From positions 1,116,001 to 1,180,000 of the forward strand of contig MCFL01000001.1 of the NCBI GenBank assembly GCA_002102555.1: a stretch of 64,000 nucleotides of DNA. Direction: 5' to 3'. The translations under genes and the position numbers were made by a program. This DNA comes from Catenaria anguillulae PL171 (lineage: Eukaryota > Blastocladiomycota > Blastocladiomycetes > Blastocladiales > Catenariaceae). The notes below the pieces were generated by a model, which was not told where the DNA came from, did not search any database, and worked only from the letters and a program-made list of their open reading frames with translations. How positions within the stretch are numbered: the first letter of the stretch is position 1; each line of letters starts with the position of its first letter. Of the stretch, positions 43,144-54,948 are shown one piece after another.

Positions 43144-44213
43144 ATGTCCAACCACAGCACCATGGGCAAATCCCTCCTCGTCTCCACCTCCGAGCGCAAC
43201 ACGCTCCTCCAAGCCCTCGCCCAAGGCGTCCGCACTGACGGCCGCGGCCTTCACGACCTGCGCCCCGTCCAGGTCGTCTACGGCAAGGATTTCGGCTATG
43301 TCACCGTCACGCTTGGCCGCACTCGGTGCTCCGCAACCGTCTCGGCTGAAATCAATGCCCCGCGCTTGGAGGATCCCGCTGAGGAGGGCATGCTCTTCTT
43401 CAACACCGAGATTTCACCCATGTCGGATCCGCTCATTGATACTTCTCGGTAACGCACATGCTCGCTCAAAGTCTCTCCTTGTTTACCTGCTGCTGCTCAT
43501 GACTCATCAATCAAGCTTTCTTTAGCATTTCCGGAAGAGGAACTCTTTGTTTCTCGAACCATTGAAAAATGCCTTCGCCGATCCCGCGCCATCGACACTG
43601 AGGGCCTGTGCATTGTTGCCGGCCAACAAGTCTGGCACGTGCGTGTGGACGTGCGTGTGCTGGACAATGACGGCAACATGGTCGATTGTGCGTGCTTGGC
43701 CGCCTTGGCTGCCTTGCTCCATTTCCGCCGGCCAGACGTGACCGTCACCAACGGCGGCTCAGACGTCACGGTGCATTCCATGCTTGAAAAGAACCTGTGC
43801 CGCTTACTATTTACCATGCACCGGTCGCCACAACGTTCGCGTTTTTCGACAACGGGTACCGTCTAGCTTCGGCTTTTTTTTCACGCTTGTGATCGATCTT
43901 GGCTCACACCAACCATCACAGTGCCATAAACCTGATCGACCCCAACCTGCTCGAAGAGGCCGAAAAGGACGGCACCCTCACCATTGCCTCCAACGTCCAC
44001 CGCGAAATCTGCGCCGTGTCGCTTTCGGGCGGTGCGCCTTTGCCCGCCGATCGCATCTTGCAATGTGCACAGCTCGCCACGGTCAAAGTCGCTCACTTGA
44101 CTCGCACCTTGCATGCGGCGCTCAAGCAGGATTATGACCGCAGGGGAATCAAGTTGCATGCCAGTAATATCTTTGACAAGTTGCAGGCTGAGGGGGGTGT
44201 CATTCAGGATTGA
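43144..44213 (+). CDS. RRP45: Exosome complex subunit RRP45 (EXOSC9), with frame breaks
   Basis: RNase PH-fold subunit of the RNA exosome ring. Exon 1 (43144 or 43162 to 43450) ends LFFNTEISPMSDP, then LIDTSR; exon 2 runs about 43527-43855 and exon 3 43922-44213. Family blocks: ALAQGVRTDGRGLHDLRPVQ, IEKCLRRSRAIDTEGLCIVA, VWHVRVDVRVLDNDGNMVD, then PLTIYHAPVATTFAFFDNG joined to AINLIDPNLLEEAEKDGTL and HREICAVSLSGG. Two points do not fit one frame: the 43451-43526 intron leaves one base too many, and at the A4 run near 43788-43791 one base is missing before EPVPLTIYH. The two shifts cancel out. Assembly indels or an unusual splice are the likely causes. Confidence 0.8.
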
Positions 44214-44484
44214 GTGTTTGCAACGGATATAGTGTATTAATACTTATCATTTTTTGATTGATTGATTGCTTGCTTGAATACGTATGTGAAGCATCTGGGA
44301 GGCGAGTCGTGGGTAATCATGAGGAGGGAAACCTAGTATGTGCGAGGTTGAAGCGAAAAGAGAGGACATGGAGCGAGCGGTGCGAGCAGTTGTTTTGTAC
44401 ACACGAGGAGCGAGTGGAGCGACGGGTCATGAGGAACAAATATCGACGGCGTAAAGATTGATCTACACTTGACAAACCACTCCT

Positions 44485-45702
44485 TCACCGGCACTTGACC
44501 CAAATCTTGTATGTGCCCAGCAATGCCGCACAAAAGCCCGCAACCGCCTGGACACCATCTGCACGATGCCCAGACAATTGCCTGAAATCCACCCAGCAGA
44601 AGGCAAAGTCAGCCATGAGCTTTGCAAACGACACGCGCTGCATCCACAGTTTGAACTCGGCCGCTTGCAATGCCGTGCGTGCGGTTCGAATCTGTTCCTG
44701 GATGGGCGACGGTGAGGCCGATGAAGAGGACGAAGGCGTCATGATGGGCGAGCTTGCTGGGCTCGGGTAAGCCAGTGCTTGAGCGTTGAGCGTGGCGAGG
44801 TCGCGGCGCTTGCGGGCAACGTCGGCTGTCAGCTTTTGTTGGCCGCGGTAGTTGTCATAGAGATCCACAAGAATGGTTCTGTGCAATATTGGACGCACGT
44901 GAGCGTAAGTTAAGGGCCATCATGCATGATGCACAAAGACCAACAACAAGCACGTACGAAAACCACAACCGTGTTGACGTCATGTCCAATCGCTTTGCCC
45001 ACGACTTGTCAATGGCGCCCATCTTTGCCAAGCAAATGGTATCGTCGACAACATCGTTGACAATGCCTGCTGCCGGATTGTACCACGCCAATACCTGCAC
45101 AAACCGTTCCTTGACCGACAAGCCGGGCTTCAACACAGTACCGCGCAACCCGCCCTCGTGCACAATCAAATCCCTCAACTCGGCATACGGCTCATTGACA
45201 TGTCCCAAGCGCAAGATGCGCCGCGTCATTGAGAATTGCGACACGACCGCCGAGATGCGCGCATGAGCCGTTGGATGTGTTGTTTTGGACACGAGGTCGG
45301 CCCACAGCACCACCTTGAAGAGATACTGGACAATTTTCATGACTAGAAGTGCGAGTACGGGCGACAAGAGGTGGATGCGCACGCGCACGCGAAACAGGCG
45401 AAACGCATGGTACGATGATGACGACGAGGGTCGAGTCGAGGACGACCAGAAGGTGAAGCGGATGGGCATGATTGGTGGTTATACGAGGTGCAAGACATTG
45501 ATGAGGAGCAGGTGCGATGGGATGACAAAGGAATAGTATGGTGAGAAGGAATGCATTGCATGCAAAGAGCTCGAGTGATTATCAGGGGTGGAGACAAACC
45601 CTTGTCGCGGCCATCTGCGATCTGGAGGTACTTTTTCACAGCGGCCGGATTGGCCAGCAGCACGAGTGCCAGCGATTGCTGTTGCTGAATGGATGCGCCC
45701 AT
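44485..45702 (-). CDS. PEX11: Peroxisomal membrane protein PEX11
   Basis: Peroxisome elongation and division factor. Exons 45702-45600, 45342-44958 and 44878-44485, 293 aa. Exon 1 reads MGASIQQQQSLALVLLANPA, then KKYLQIADGRDK, joined by a 257-nt intron (donor GTTTGT, acceptor CTTCTAG) to VMKIVQYLFKVVLWADLV; this YL...DGRDK...IQYL run is the PEX11 signature. Further on: SMTRRILRLGHVNEPY, then ERFVQVLAWYNPAAGIVND. A Ser-rich loop (about residues 205-225) precedes the final helix. The 257-nt intron contains a spurious in-frame ATG open frame, so a model starting at 45469 should be avoided. Its 3' end faces that of RRP45, about 270 bp away. Confidence 0.88.
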
Positions 45703-47368
45703 GGTGACTTGTGGAGTATTGTGTGTATTATCGAGGATGTGGAAAGAGAACGGAAGATGTTGCGAGTGGTGCCAGACTGTTGGTGCGAGCCTCGACTCGA
45801 GCCTGAGGTGGGAAATGTGGCCGGTTTTAGATGCGTTGGGGGAAAGCCAATTGGCGACGATGAGCGCTTCAAAGTCGGTCGAGACGAGAATGCATGGGTG
45901 AGTAGGCGCTTGGTGCAGTTTGTCAGCGACCAAAGGAGGGGAGGGGTCGCTGCACTTTTCAATGGCACGTCCCAACTCCATAGGAGACTCTGCAGAGGCG
46001 GCGGCCGCCAGATCGGTGAAGCGAACGATGGCAGTCCGCTCCTTATCTGCACAGCCAAAAAGCGCGTCCTTACCGTCACGTGCGTCATCACGTTTGTCGA
46101 CCGCAGTAGACCGTTTGTCTCCGTGCGGTATCAGAATGCCGCTCTCAAATGGTGGAAATATACACTCACAATCGACTCGCAATACGACATCGAGCAGACA
46201 TCATTGAGCACCGAGAAACAAGCAAGTTCGCCGACTGTCCATTCGTTCCCAAGACCACTCCTTCAGCCGTATGCGCAGCGAAGTCAAGTTTACTCGTCAC
46301 CTAATGAACGGTTTGTCCCGTCTCGTTCTCCCGGGCCACCACACAGCGACAGCCAAAAGACAACCACAAACGACAACGATGTAGCCCATTACTGTCCACG
46401 GAATAACCGTTTTGTACGACAGATTACGCTACTCTCGATCACCAAAGACTTTTCATTCGAATCCCCCCCACCGAATGTCCGTGATTGGTGGGCGATGAAT
46501 CTGATGGGAAACGGGCAGCCACACCATGCGAATCGAATCAGTGTCAAGTCCTGTGGAGTTGAAGAAAAGAACGTGAATTGCGGTAGCTCGACTGTGGCCA
46601 TGATGCCTGTCGGCCATGTACATCTGCAGTCCACCGCGGTTAGGTAGTCTTGCGAGGTGAAGTCGGCCAGACTTGCTTAATGGTTGCGGCGCCCTATTCT
46701 GAACGCAAATGTCTAGGAGGTGGACACCGGCTGCGGTAAGGATATTGCGGCGGTATGGGGAGCTCGAACAGGGGGCTCACTATCAGTGCGGTTGCGTGCT
46801 TGACGTAAGCTTTTGACTGATGCATTTGTGTGGTTGCTCCAGCCAGATTGATGATGGCTGGCGACAGTGGTTTTTCTGACACACCTGCCGTTTTTTCACA
46901 AAGTCCTTCGATTGGCTATAGCACTAGCACGCAAGCAACAAACACGCCGAAGCCTATCAGCAATCAATCGTGGGGCCCTTCCTTTAGGCACACAGGCTAA
47001 CTCCAAGAGACGAACGGTTACACGACGCCCACAATGGCTGCATTTTGCTGATGTCGCCACGGTTTCTTTTTTCCCAAGCAAGCTTACCGCTCGCAGTCTG
47101 ATTTTTCCAACCCTCAAGGCAAGCAACCACTTAAATAGGCAAAGCAGCCCCCCTTTCCTCCCACAACGAGCGATTCTTCTTTCCTTGGCCAGTCGTGTCG
47201 AGCTCCATATGCTTTCTTTTCTTTCAAATTTACATCCAGAACGCTTCAGAATACTAGTATACAAGTATCATAGTAGTCGCGCATTTAGCCCGCCTGCATC
47301 AACACCATTCTGCCCACCACACTTGCACACAACAAGCAATCACCACTACAGTACTCTGCCACCTCATC
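45703..47368. other. Long intergenic region
   Basis: Contains the PEX11 promoter on the left and that of the next gene on the right, where TTAAATA near 47131 could be a TATA-like element. A 369-codon plus-strand open frame (45538-46647) overlaps PEX11 exon 1 in antisense and has no domain; I do not accept it as a gene. Confidence 0.35.
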
Positions 47369-48211
47369 ATGATCCACGGCTCGGTCGACCCGCGGCAATC
47401 CATTCCGCTCTCTTTTTTGCCCAACTCCCTCCATGCCGCAGCTTCAGGCGTGTCTCACTCGAGTGCGAGCAGAGCCGGCCTTGGCGCCGCTCCACTCTTC
47501 TTGGACGACCACTTGTCCGTTTCCTCTCGTCTGCGTGCACTCAAGCAGGCCGCCAGACGGTTTTTGCACCCTCCTCATACGAAAGCAGCACAGCCCAAGA
47601 TGTCGCCAGTCGTTGTTCCCACCCAAGTCGTCACGGTCACCAAGGCATCTCCCGCGCTCGTTTCCATCACGGCTCATTCCATCCCTACACCTCCAGCATC
47701 GCCGCCACATTCGTTCGCGTCAATTCCCACTCTGCCAGTGTCCGAGGCCAGTCCAGATGCGTGCGACAACAAGCAAGTCAATGACATTGTGGCTCCAACG
47801 CAAGGACCCCTCCAGGTGGAACCTCAGGCGACATCTGCCAACGACACGGCATACCTCGTCACTCCCGTCACGTCGCCAAAGGCAGCTTCCATGTCACCTT
47901 CCACGCGTCGCTCTGTCTCATTTGCCGCCGAAATAGTCACGCAAATCATTCCTGCCTACTCGCACGATGAATATCCGGATCGGTCGGACCCGACACCGCC
48001 GCGCAGGCTCAAGTTTGCTGAGGCCGCTCAAGTCATGGCCTTCCAGTCGCTCATGCGCCGTCAGCATGCCATGATTGCCGTTGACGACGAGGCTGCGGAT
48101 TTCGTGCATGAAAAGTGTCCAGCGTGCAAGGGGTTTCACCCGCCGTTGAGTGCAAAGATGGAAGGGTGGGCCGTGCCGACGTTGGAATACATGGAGGAGA
48201 TGGGCATGTAA
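47369..48211 (+). CDS. Unknown 280-aa protein with an RVxF-like motif
   Basis: Single exon, ATG at 47369. No known domain. The middle is Ser/Thr/Pro-rich. The C-terminal third is better ordered: RRSVSFAAEIVTQIIPAYS, then DEYPDRSDPTPPRRLKFAEA, and a final CPACKGFHPP. KxVxF followed by a Tyr/Asp-rich stretch resembles docking motifs for protein phosphatase 1 (RVxF type) and similar segments of fungal regulatory proteins; this is suggestive only. CPAC could be half of a metal site. Confidence 0.6.
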   Translation: MIHGSVDPRQSIPLSFLPNSLHAAASGVSHSSASRAGLGAAPLFLDDHLSVSSRLRALKQAARRFLHPPHTKAAQPKMSPVVVPTQVVTVTKASPALVSITAHSIPTPPASPPHSFASIPTLPVSEASPDACDNKQVNDIVAPTQGPLQVEPQATSANDTAYLVTPVTSPKAASMSPSTRRSVSFAAEIVTQIIPAYSHDEYPDRSDPTPPRRLKFAEAAQVMAFQSLMRRQHAMIAVDDEAADFVHEKCPACKGFHPPLSAKMEGWAVPTLEYMEEMGM

Positions 48212-49995
48212 GAAAGGCGTCCAAAAACAGCGGGACCGGCTGCATGTAGCTGCATCCGTGTATCATCGACAGATTCCCCGATTGCGCTGGTTTGCATCAT
48301 GACCTTCTCAGCTTCTTCTGCGTTGGTCACCGCCATAGTGCTCGAGGCACCCAAGCGCCAGCGATTTGGCATTTCTTTTGTTTCACATTTCCACGCACAC
48401 GCTCGCCAAGATTTTCTTTACCATTCCGTCCTTGATCCATCCACCCGTCGCCAAGCTGCCTACACATTTTGCTCTCACTCACCACGACCAAGACGCCCGC
48501 TTGTTCGCTTCATGATCGTCTAGACGACGATGACTCACTCTTTCTTACACTCAATCTTGGCCGTGGCTCCTCCACTTGGTGTGGCGCTCGCTTATGCTTC
48601 TCCTACCTACCTATTCCTCCCACTTCTGGCGCGTGATCCACCCTCAACGAGTTAGTTTCCTTTCCCAACTTGACCAGTTACCCAATTGCTGTTGACTTGG
48701 CTTTTCCAGTACTGGTTTTGTCGCTCACGCCCGCAATGCCTTTAGTTTGACCTATGTTACTACGCCAACCCCACCTCATTGTGATACCCATTATTTTTTT
48801 CCGCCCTTCTTTTGTTTTTCGTCATAAACACACCGTTACCGACACCACCCACAGATCTTAACCCGTGGCCACATGCCATTCACTGCCTCGGTTGATCCTT
48901 GCGCTGTTCGACTCGAACTCGCTCACGCACTTGTTTGTTGGGTCATCTGGCTCCTTTTGAATAAACATGCATCTACTCATGCTTGTCCATCCCAGACAAT
49001 GACAGCAGATGGAATCTTGGGCTATCTTGAGTGTACAAATGTACAGCAGAACGACAGGAGCAGAAGGTTCGCTCGCTCGAGACTCGTGACAGTTGAGAGC
49101 CTGTTCGCATGCACAAACGCGTGAGCATGGCCCACCTCCATTCAAGTTCCGCACACAAGAATCAACGCTTGTTACACCCGACGCTGCACCCGACGATCTG
49201 GGCCGTGTCTGCAAGGCTTCCAAGTATTCCAGACATGTTGGTGTGTCTGGCGCTGACGAAGGCAACCGTGGACACGACGCGGGCCGAGCTAACGACGCTT
49301 TGCAAGGCACTCTGTGTTTGTCTTCACGGCGGTTTGCGAAGTGCCATTAGCAACAGACAAGTCAAATCCAAGTCTGGCGGCTCAGCGGCGACCATCAGCG
49401 CGGCTGAAATGCTCGTGGGATTGGGCCATTTGGAACATTGTCACGGAGGGCTGTGAGCTTCAGACTGGTCCTTATGATTTAACCGGTCGCGCTGTGGGGT
49501 ATCTCATTTGAGACCTTGCTTGCCAACCCGTTTCCTGCCTCAGAATCCGAGCATTCTGGGTACGGTCCCACCGGTCCATTCAATGGCGGCTCCTCCTCTT
49601 GGTCTGGCAACAAAAAGAGCAACGTCCCCATGCACCAGGTCTGCTGCCGCCATCCTTGCTCTTTCTCCCATGCTTGCGTGCCATTTGCTTACTTGCTTTG
49701 CCTCTGGCCGTTGCTCTCTTTCTGTATTGTTTGTTTTGTCTCTAGACATTGCTCGCTTTTGATATGGAATGAGATAACCCTCGCGTCATAATGATGAGCC
49801 ATGAGCAAAGCGAAGCCGACGGATATGTCAATGGTGTCCTGAGCAAGAGTTCCAGTACAGTACATATACCAGTGATGGAATGCATTTCGGATGCGCAAGT
49901 CCAGAGTGACGCAATGGATACAAGAGAGAATGCAGGAAAGTATCTACGGGAGCAAGTACCTAACCTCAATGCGCAACAAACATGGTCATGGCAAA
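48212..49995. other. Gene-poor region
   Basis: 1.8 kb with T/C-rich tracts (48400-48850). A plus frame at 49109-49456 (SIPDMLVCLALTKATVDTTR onward) has a faintly helical look but no start context or homology. No RNA gene or repeat recognised. Confidence 0.35.
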
Positions 49996-52420
49996 TCAAT
50001 CCAAAATCCCAGCCGTTCCCACCGTGTGCATTTTCCAATACGTGCCCTTCATGGCCATGAGTTGCGCATGCGTGCCCATTTCCAAAATCTGGCCTTGCGG
50101 TTTGCCCATGACAACAATCATGTCGGCATTTTGAATCTACGCGGTAAAGAGAATGAGTGTTTGTGCAAGACCAGTGTGAAGGAATGCGTGTGCAGAGAAG
50201 GTACGTACAGTTTGCAAACGGTGGGCAATGACAATCACGGTGCGGCCGTGCATGAGCTTGTTGAGTGCGTCTTGGACAAGTCGTTCCGATTGAGCTAAAC
50301 ACAGGGCAAAGTATGTGAGTGGTCGCATCGTCAATCGCGGCAAGGATGGATGCACGGACTGTCTAACGCCGAAGTTGCCTCGTCCAGAATCAAAATCTTT
50401 GGGTTCTTGAGAATGGCGGCCGCAATCGCAACTCCAGACATAAACAACCGAAAGTGAGTCACATGATCACTAGATTCAATACTAGTGGATGCATAAGCGT
50501 ACTCCGTTGCCTCTGCCCGCCACTCAGTGACGCGCCCCGCTCGCCCACGACCGTCTCGTACCCATCAGCAAACCCACTGATAAACTCGTGAGCATTGGCG
50601 GCCCTTGCCGCCTGTTCCACCTCCTCGTCCGTTGCATCGGGGCGTCCATACTTGATATTGTCCTTGATGGTCGACGAAAACAAGACTGGCTGCTGCGCCA
50701 AGTACCCAACGTGCTCCCGCCACCACTTTGTGTCCATGTCCCTTAGATCCACACCGTCGACCGTCACCTGGCCCTTGAGTGGATCGTAGAAGCGCTCGAG
50801 CAGGCCCGACACGGTTGTCTTGCCTGACCCGGACGCGCCACACAGGGCAACCACAGAGCCGGCAGGCACGTGCAGTGAAAAGTTGCGCAAGACAACATGG
50901 TCGGGCCGTGTAGGATACGCAAAGTCGACGTGACTGAACTCAAGCTCACCCCGTAGATCCGAAAGCCGGACAGCCTGGCCCGGGGCAGCCACGGGAATCT
51001 CGGGCTGCATGTGAATAAATTCAAACACGCGCACGGCCGCGGCCTGCGCCTTGATCAACTGGCCCACCAGCACGCCGAGCTGCGCCAAGCTGCGCTGTGC
51101 GGCCTGCGTGGCCATCAAGTACGTCATGAGATGACCCGGGTCCATGGCGCCTTGCGCGACTTGCGCGCCGCCCACATAAAGCACCAGCAAGATCATGGAT
51201 CCAATGGACGTGGACGTGATGGCTTGAAACGCGCCAATGTGCATGCCCAAGTACTGGTTCCAGGCAGCCGACTTGCGCGTGGCCCTGTGGAGCTTGGCCA
51301 CCTCGCGGTCCTCTGCCGCATACGCCTTGACAGACCGGATGTTGCCAAGGGCTTCGCCGGCACTGCCCAAAGCGCTCGCCTCCACGTCCTTTGCCTTGCG
51401 CGACAGCCGCCGCAAGTACGCACCGTACAGCGTGCCAATCAAGTACAACACAGGCATGCTGCCTGCGAGCGTGGCCGTGAGCACGGGGCTCAGGTGCAAG
51501 AGGTGTAGCACAGAGCCCGTGACTTCAGTCACGCTGCGCAACCCGTTGGTCACGCATTGCTTGAACGTGTGCTTGAACTCTTGCACGTCGGCCGTCAGGC
51601 GCGCAACGAGCTCGGACGATTGCCGAGCGTCGAAAAACGCCAAGTCTTGGTGGACAAGCGAGTCAAACAGCTGGGTGCGCAGGCGGTGTGCGAGGTTTTC
51701 GCCGAGTTGCGACACGAGCGAGATGTGCGTGAAAGTGAGAATGCCCTTGGCGAGAAACAGAGCCAGCAGGCGCAGGGCGGGGCGGTTGAGTGGCGCGAGG
51801 GCAGCCGCCAGTGAAGTGCCAGTGGTGGTAGCAGCTGTAGCGGCTGCGGTCGGCGAGGCGGTCGTGAGCGATTGCGAGATGACCGTCACGAGCTGGCCCA
51901 TGACGCGCGGAAGCGCCAGGCTGGCGAGTGCGCCCGCAACGGTGGAGAGAATGACGGCGAGCAAGAGCGGCCAGTCGCGGCGGATCAATTGCCATATTTC
52001 GTGGATCAGCGATATGGGCTGTTGTTTCTGGGTAAGCTGCTGACCACTGGCGAGGTTGGGGCGAGCAACGGCCAAGGATCCGTCTGCCCAGGCGGTGGGA
52101 AAGATGAAAGTGGAGAGGACAAAGCGGTCGCGGCGCCATGAGTGGATGCGCGAGACGAGGGTCAGAGTGCCGAGGTGGGTCCACAGCGTTGTCGCAGAAG
52201 TAGGACGGCTGCTGTTGAACACCTTGGAAAAGTGTTTTGCAGCATGGTGATGACGATGGTGGTGCTGGAGCGAGCTCCGCCAAAGATTGCCAACAAACGA
52301 TGCGTGGAATGAGCGCTTGGCCGAGGCGGTTGACTGGAAGGAGCTTGAAGAGCCGTGCTGCAGCTGTCGGGCAATGGCCAATACGCCAGAGCTGTTGCTC
52401 CTGATGCCGTTGCGGCACAT
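49996..52420 (-). CDS. ABCB8: Mitochondrial ABC half-transporter, ABCB8-like
   Basis: Exons 52420-50503, 50431-50360, 50294-50209 and 50136-49996; introns 71, 65 and 72 nt; 738 aa. The first 80 or so residues are Ser/His/Arg-rich like a mitochondrial presequence. The transmembrane domain includes SELVARLTADVQEFKHTFKQ, nearly the ABCB8 sequence, and EALGNIRSVKAYAAE. Nucleotide-binding domain: CGASGSGKTT (Walker A), AQQPVLFSSTI (Q loop), LSGGQRQR (signature), ILILDEATSALD (Walker B, D loop), IVIAHRLQT (His switch). ABCB8 is the ATP-binding part of the mitochondrial K-ATP channel and has been linked to iron handling. All catalytic residues are present. Any model ending at 50459 is truncated by intron 1. 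Confidence 0.93.
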
Positions 52421-53073
52421 GGTGTGTGGGCCGCCAGGGCGGCGGGTCCAGCGGTGCGCGCCAGGCCGAAGCCCAAGGCGAAGCGGATGAGGGGGTGAGT
52501 GCCGCGAGTCGAATCAACATTGCAGTCAAGGGCAATCTACCCGGTATGGACAGTTACCAGTGTGCTATATGAGCGAGGTTGAAGTCGGTCAACAACACAT
52601 TGGGACAAAGTCGGCAGGGGATATGTGGTACTTTTATGATGAACGTGTACGATGGATATCGTCATCACAGACATGCATTATGCATGCGCATGGTCGTCGT
52701 CGTCGTTACCCGAGGCCCTGTGCCGCTGCTGCTGTCGAGCCGAGCCTGTCCGCACCGGAAAACCAGCGTCCTCAGCGTCCGCGTGATGCAACTCTCGTAG
52801 TACGCGAAGCGAAGACAAAGGCGAATCCGACGGGCCGCCGATCTGACGGCGTCTTTTGTGCTGATCCAGTCGCTCAATGTCCGATCTGAGATGTTGGTCA
52901 GCTCGAGAGAACCTCTCTTCGGACCTTCTTGACATACAGTCAGTAATTCCATACACTCGTTGAGGAACTCTTGCTTGCTTGCTTGCTTGCTGCTGCTGCT
53001 CATCTGCCAGCCTGTCGACTCTCCTCTGCCTCCCGCCGATTCCATTCCACCGTGACCCATTGCCTCCATCATC
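52421..53073. promoter_or_regulatory. Divergent region between ABCB8-like gene and TRA2 locus
   Basis: Promoters of both genes must lie here. (CTTG)n and CTGCTG runs occur near 52970-53000. Nothing else recognised. Confidence 0.35.
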
Positions 53074-53442
53074 ATGTCCGACAACGGCTACTACGGCTCC
53101 TCGGCCCACCCGGAAGACCGCCACGACGACCGCATGGAAACGGACGAGCGTGATCGCCAGGCCTTGCAGCAAGCCGCCGACCAGGATCGCGACGCCCAAG
53201 CTCCTCGTTCCCGCTCTCGCTCCCGCTCGGCCGAGCGTGGCGGTGACCGTGACCGCGTTGACCGCCGTGCTGCCGACTCTTCTCGCTCGCCCGTCCGCCG
53301 GGACAGCCGCGATAGGGAGAGGGAGACTCGCCGCCCCGAGTATGTGGTTCATTCTTGTGTTGGTTGTCATGTCGTCGCCGGCGCCGCGAACGTCCCGTCA
53401 GTCCGAGTGTCCTTGGCATCACCGCTGGCCGCCAGTTCTTGA
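53074..53442 (+). CDS. RS-rich first exon, probably alternative 5' exon of the TRA2-like gene
   Basis: ATG in ATCATCATGTCC opens MSDNGYYGSSAHPEDRHDD, then a region with RSRSRSRS, and alternating Arg/Asp/Glu up to about 53340, where GAGTATGTGG offers a donor; beyond it the frame reads intron-like sequence to a stop at 53440. TRA2 proteins start with an RS domain, so this exon fits as an alternative N terminus spliced over about 0.5 kb into the TRA2-like gene downstream. I could not find an acceptor of matching phase with certainty. A separate small RS gene is the alternative. Confidence 0.45.
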   Translation: MSDNGYYGSSAHPEDRHDDRMETDERDRQALQQAADQDRDAQAPRSRSRSRSAERGGDRDRVDRRAADSSRSPVRRDSRDRERETRRPEYVVHSCVGCHVVAGAANVPSVRVSLASPLAASS

Positions 53443-53865
53443 CTCAATTTTGTGTCATTGGACTGGTGCATCTTGTATCTGCATTTACACATCTCCACTC
53501 GATTCGATTTTGCTCTTTCTCGTCATTTTGTTACACGCTTGAGTCACGTGCTCGCGCAAACGGTGCTTTTTTCGCCATTTTTTCGCTTTTCGCAGCATGT
53601 CGTTATGCCTCGAGATCACACTCTCTTTGCCCAAAAAGGCCAATCGCTCAGCCTCATAAAGACCCGACTACCCCCGTCCTCTTCCGCCTGCCCGTGCCTC
53701 TTCTTCTTCCTCCTCTGCTGCTGCTGCGATCTGCCTTTGTGACCGACTCATACAGACTCATCTGCCCATCCACTCTTTCCTTCTGTTCTCGTCACTCTTT
53801 CCTGCTTCCGACGTGATCGCCACACTGTTTTCCCACGCTCTACTTTCTCCAATCATACCGTCATC

Positions 53866-54948
53866 ATGCTCGCAACCCCATCCAACTCAAAGCCCTATCC
53901 TGCCTCTGACTCGGACATGGACTCGTCGACGTACCGCGGCCGTGACGACCGTTCCCGCTCACCCCGCACTTCCTCTGCTAAACTCGATGCCATTCGCGAC
54001 CGCAACAACAACAACAACAACAGAGATGACGAGGAGGTGTCTAACCCTGGCAACCAGCTGTACGTGCGCGGCCTCAGTTTCCGCACCACCGAGCCCGAGC
54101 TCAGGGACTTGTTTGGCAAGTATGGCGAGGTATGCACGCTATCTCGTTCCGTATCTGTGTGCGGCGTTCTCTTGAGTTCTCACTCCATCATTGCGGGTAT
54201 TTCACAGCTCACCGAGGTCAATGTGGTCAAGGATCCGCACCTCAACGAATGCCGCGGATTCGCCTTTGTCAAGTTTGCCAACCCAGAAGATGCCGCGAGC
54301 GCCATCAAGGGCGAGCACGACCAAGACTTCCACGGCCGTCGGTTGATTGTCGAGCTGGTACCTATCCTCGTCATGATCAACCTTTCGCGCGTTGCCACCC
54401 AGCAGCACACAAGTTGCCATCTCGGCGGCGCCAACCCTTGTCAACCAGTCACCGCAGCTTTCAACTGATGCATCAACTCAACCAACCACCCCACTCGACC
54501 ATCATGTCTCACTTAGTCTCGCCGTGCCAAGCCTCGTCCCAAGACCCCTGGTGAGTACCTTGGTCGTCTCTCGACACGTACGTCCTCTCCGAGCTCTTTT
54601 CTAAAGCTTCTACCCACTCGAAGGGTGTCTCATCATCTGACATGTTGATGGGTTTACACAGGCGAAATGGAACTCCGTGGCGACCGCCGCCGCCGCATCG
54701 ACGACCGTGACCGGCCCTACGGCCGCGGGTCGTACAGCGGCGACCGCGGCTACGACCGTGGCGGCTACGATGACCGCGACCGTGGCTATGGCGGCCGTGG
54801 TGGTGGCCGTGGCGGCTATGATGAGCGCGACCGCTATGACCGGTACGACGACCGGTCGGGTGGCGGCGACCGTGGGTATGGCGGCGCCCGCGGCGGAGCT
54901 GGCGGCAGGGGTGGGTACGATGATCGCGATTACGGCCGCCGGTACTGA
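53866..54948 (+). CDS. TRA2: Transformer-2-like splicing factor
   Basis: Exons 53866-54129, 54208-54357, 54517-54562 and 54662-54948; introns 78, 159 and 99 nt; 248 aa. One RRM: NQLYVRGLSFRTTEPELRD (RNP2), GFAFVKFANPEDA (RNP1) and GRRLIVEL, followed by the TRA2 linker SRRAKPRPKTPGEYLG, directly comparable to the PTPGHYLG linker of metazoan TRA2. The short N terminus has SRSP motifs and an Asn run; the tail is a Gly/Arg/Asp/Tyr-rich domain (GRGGGRGGYDERDRYDRYDD) instead of a second RS domain. Binds purine-rich exonic enhancers in the family. A likely transportin-3 cargo. Confidence 0.87.

Noticed and set aside
45538-46647. 369-codon plus-strand open frame
   Set aside because: It is antisense to PEX11 exon 1, has no domain, and its composition changes along its length; PEX11 on the other strand is well supported.
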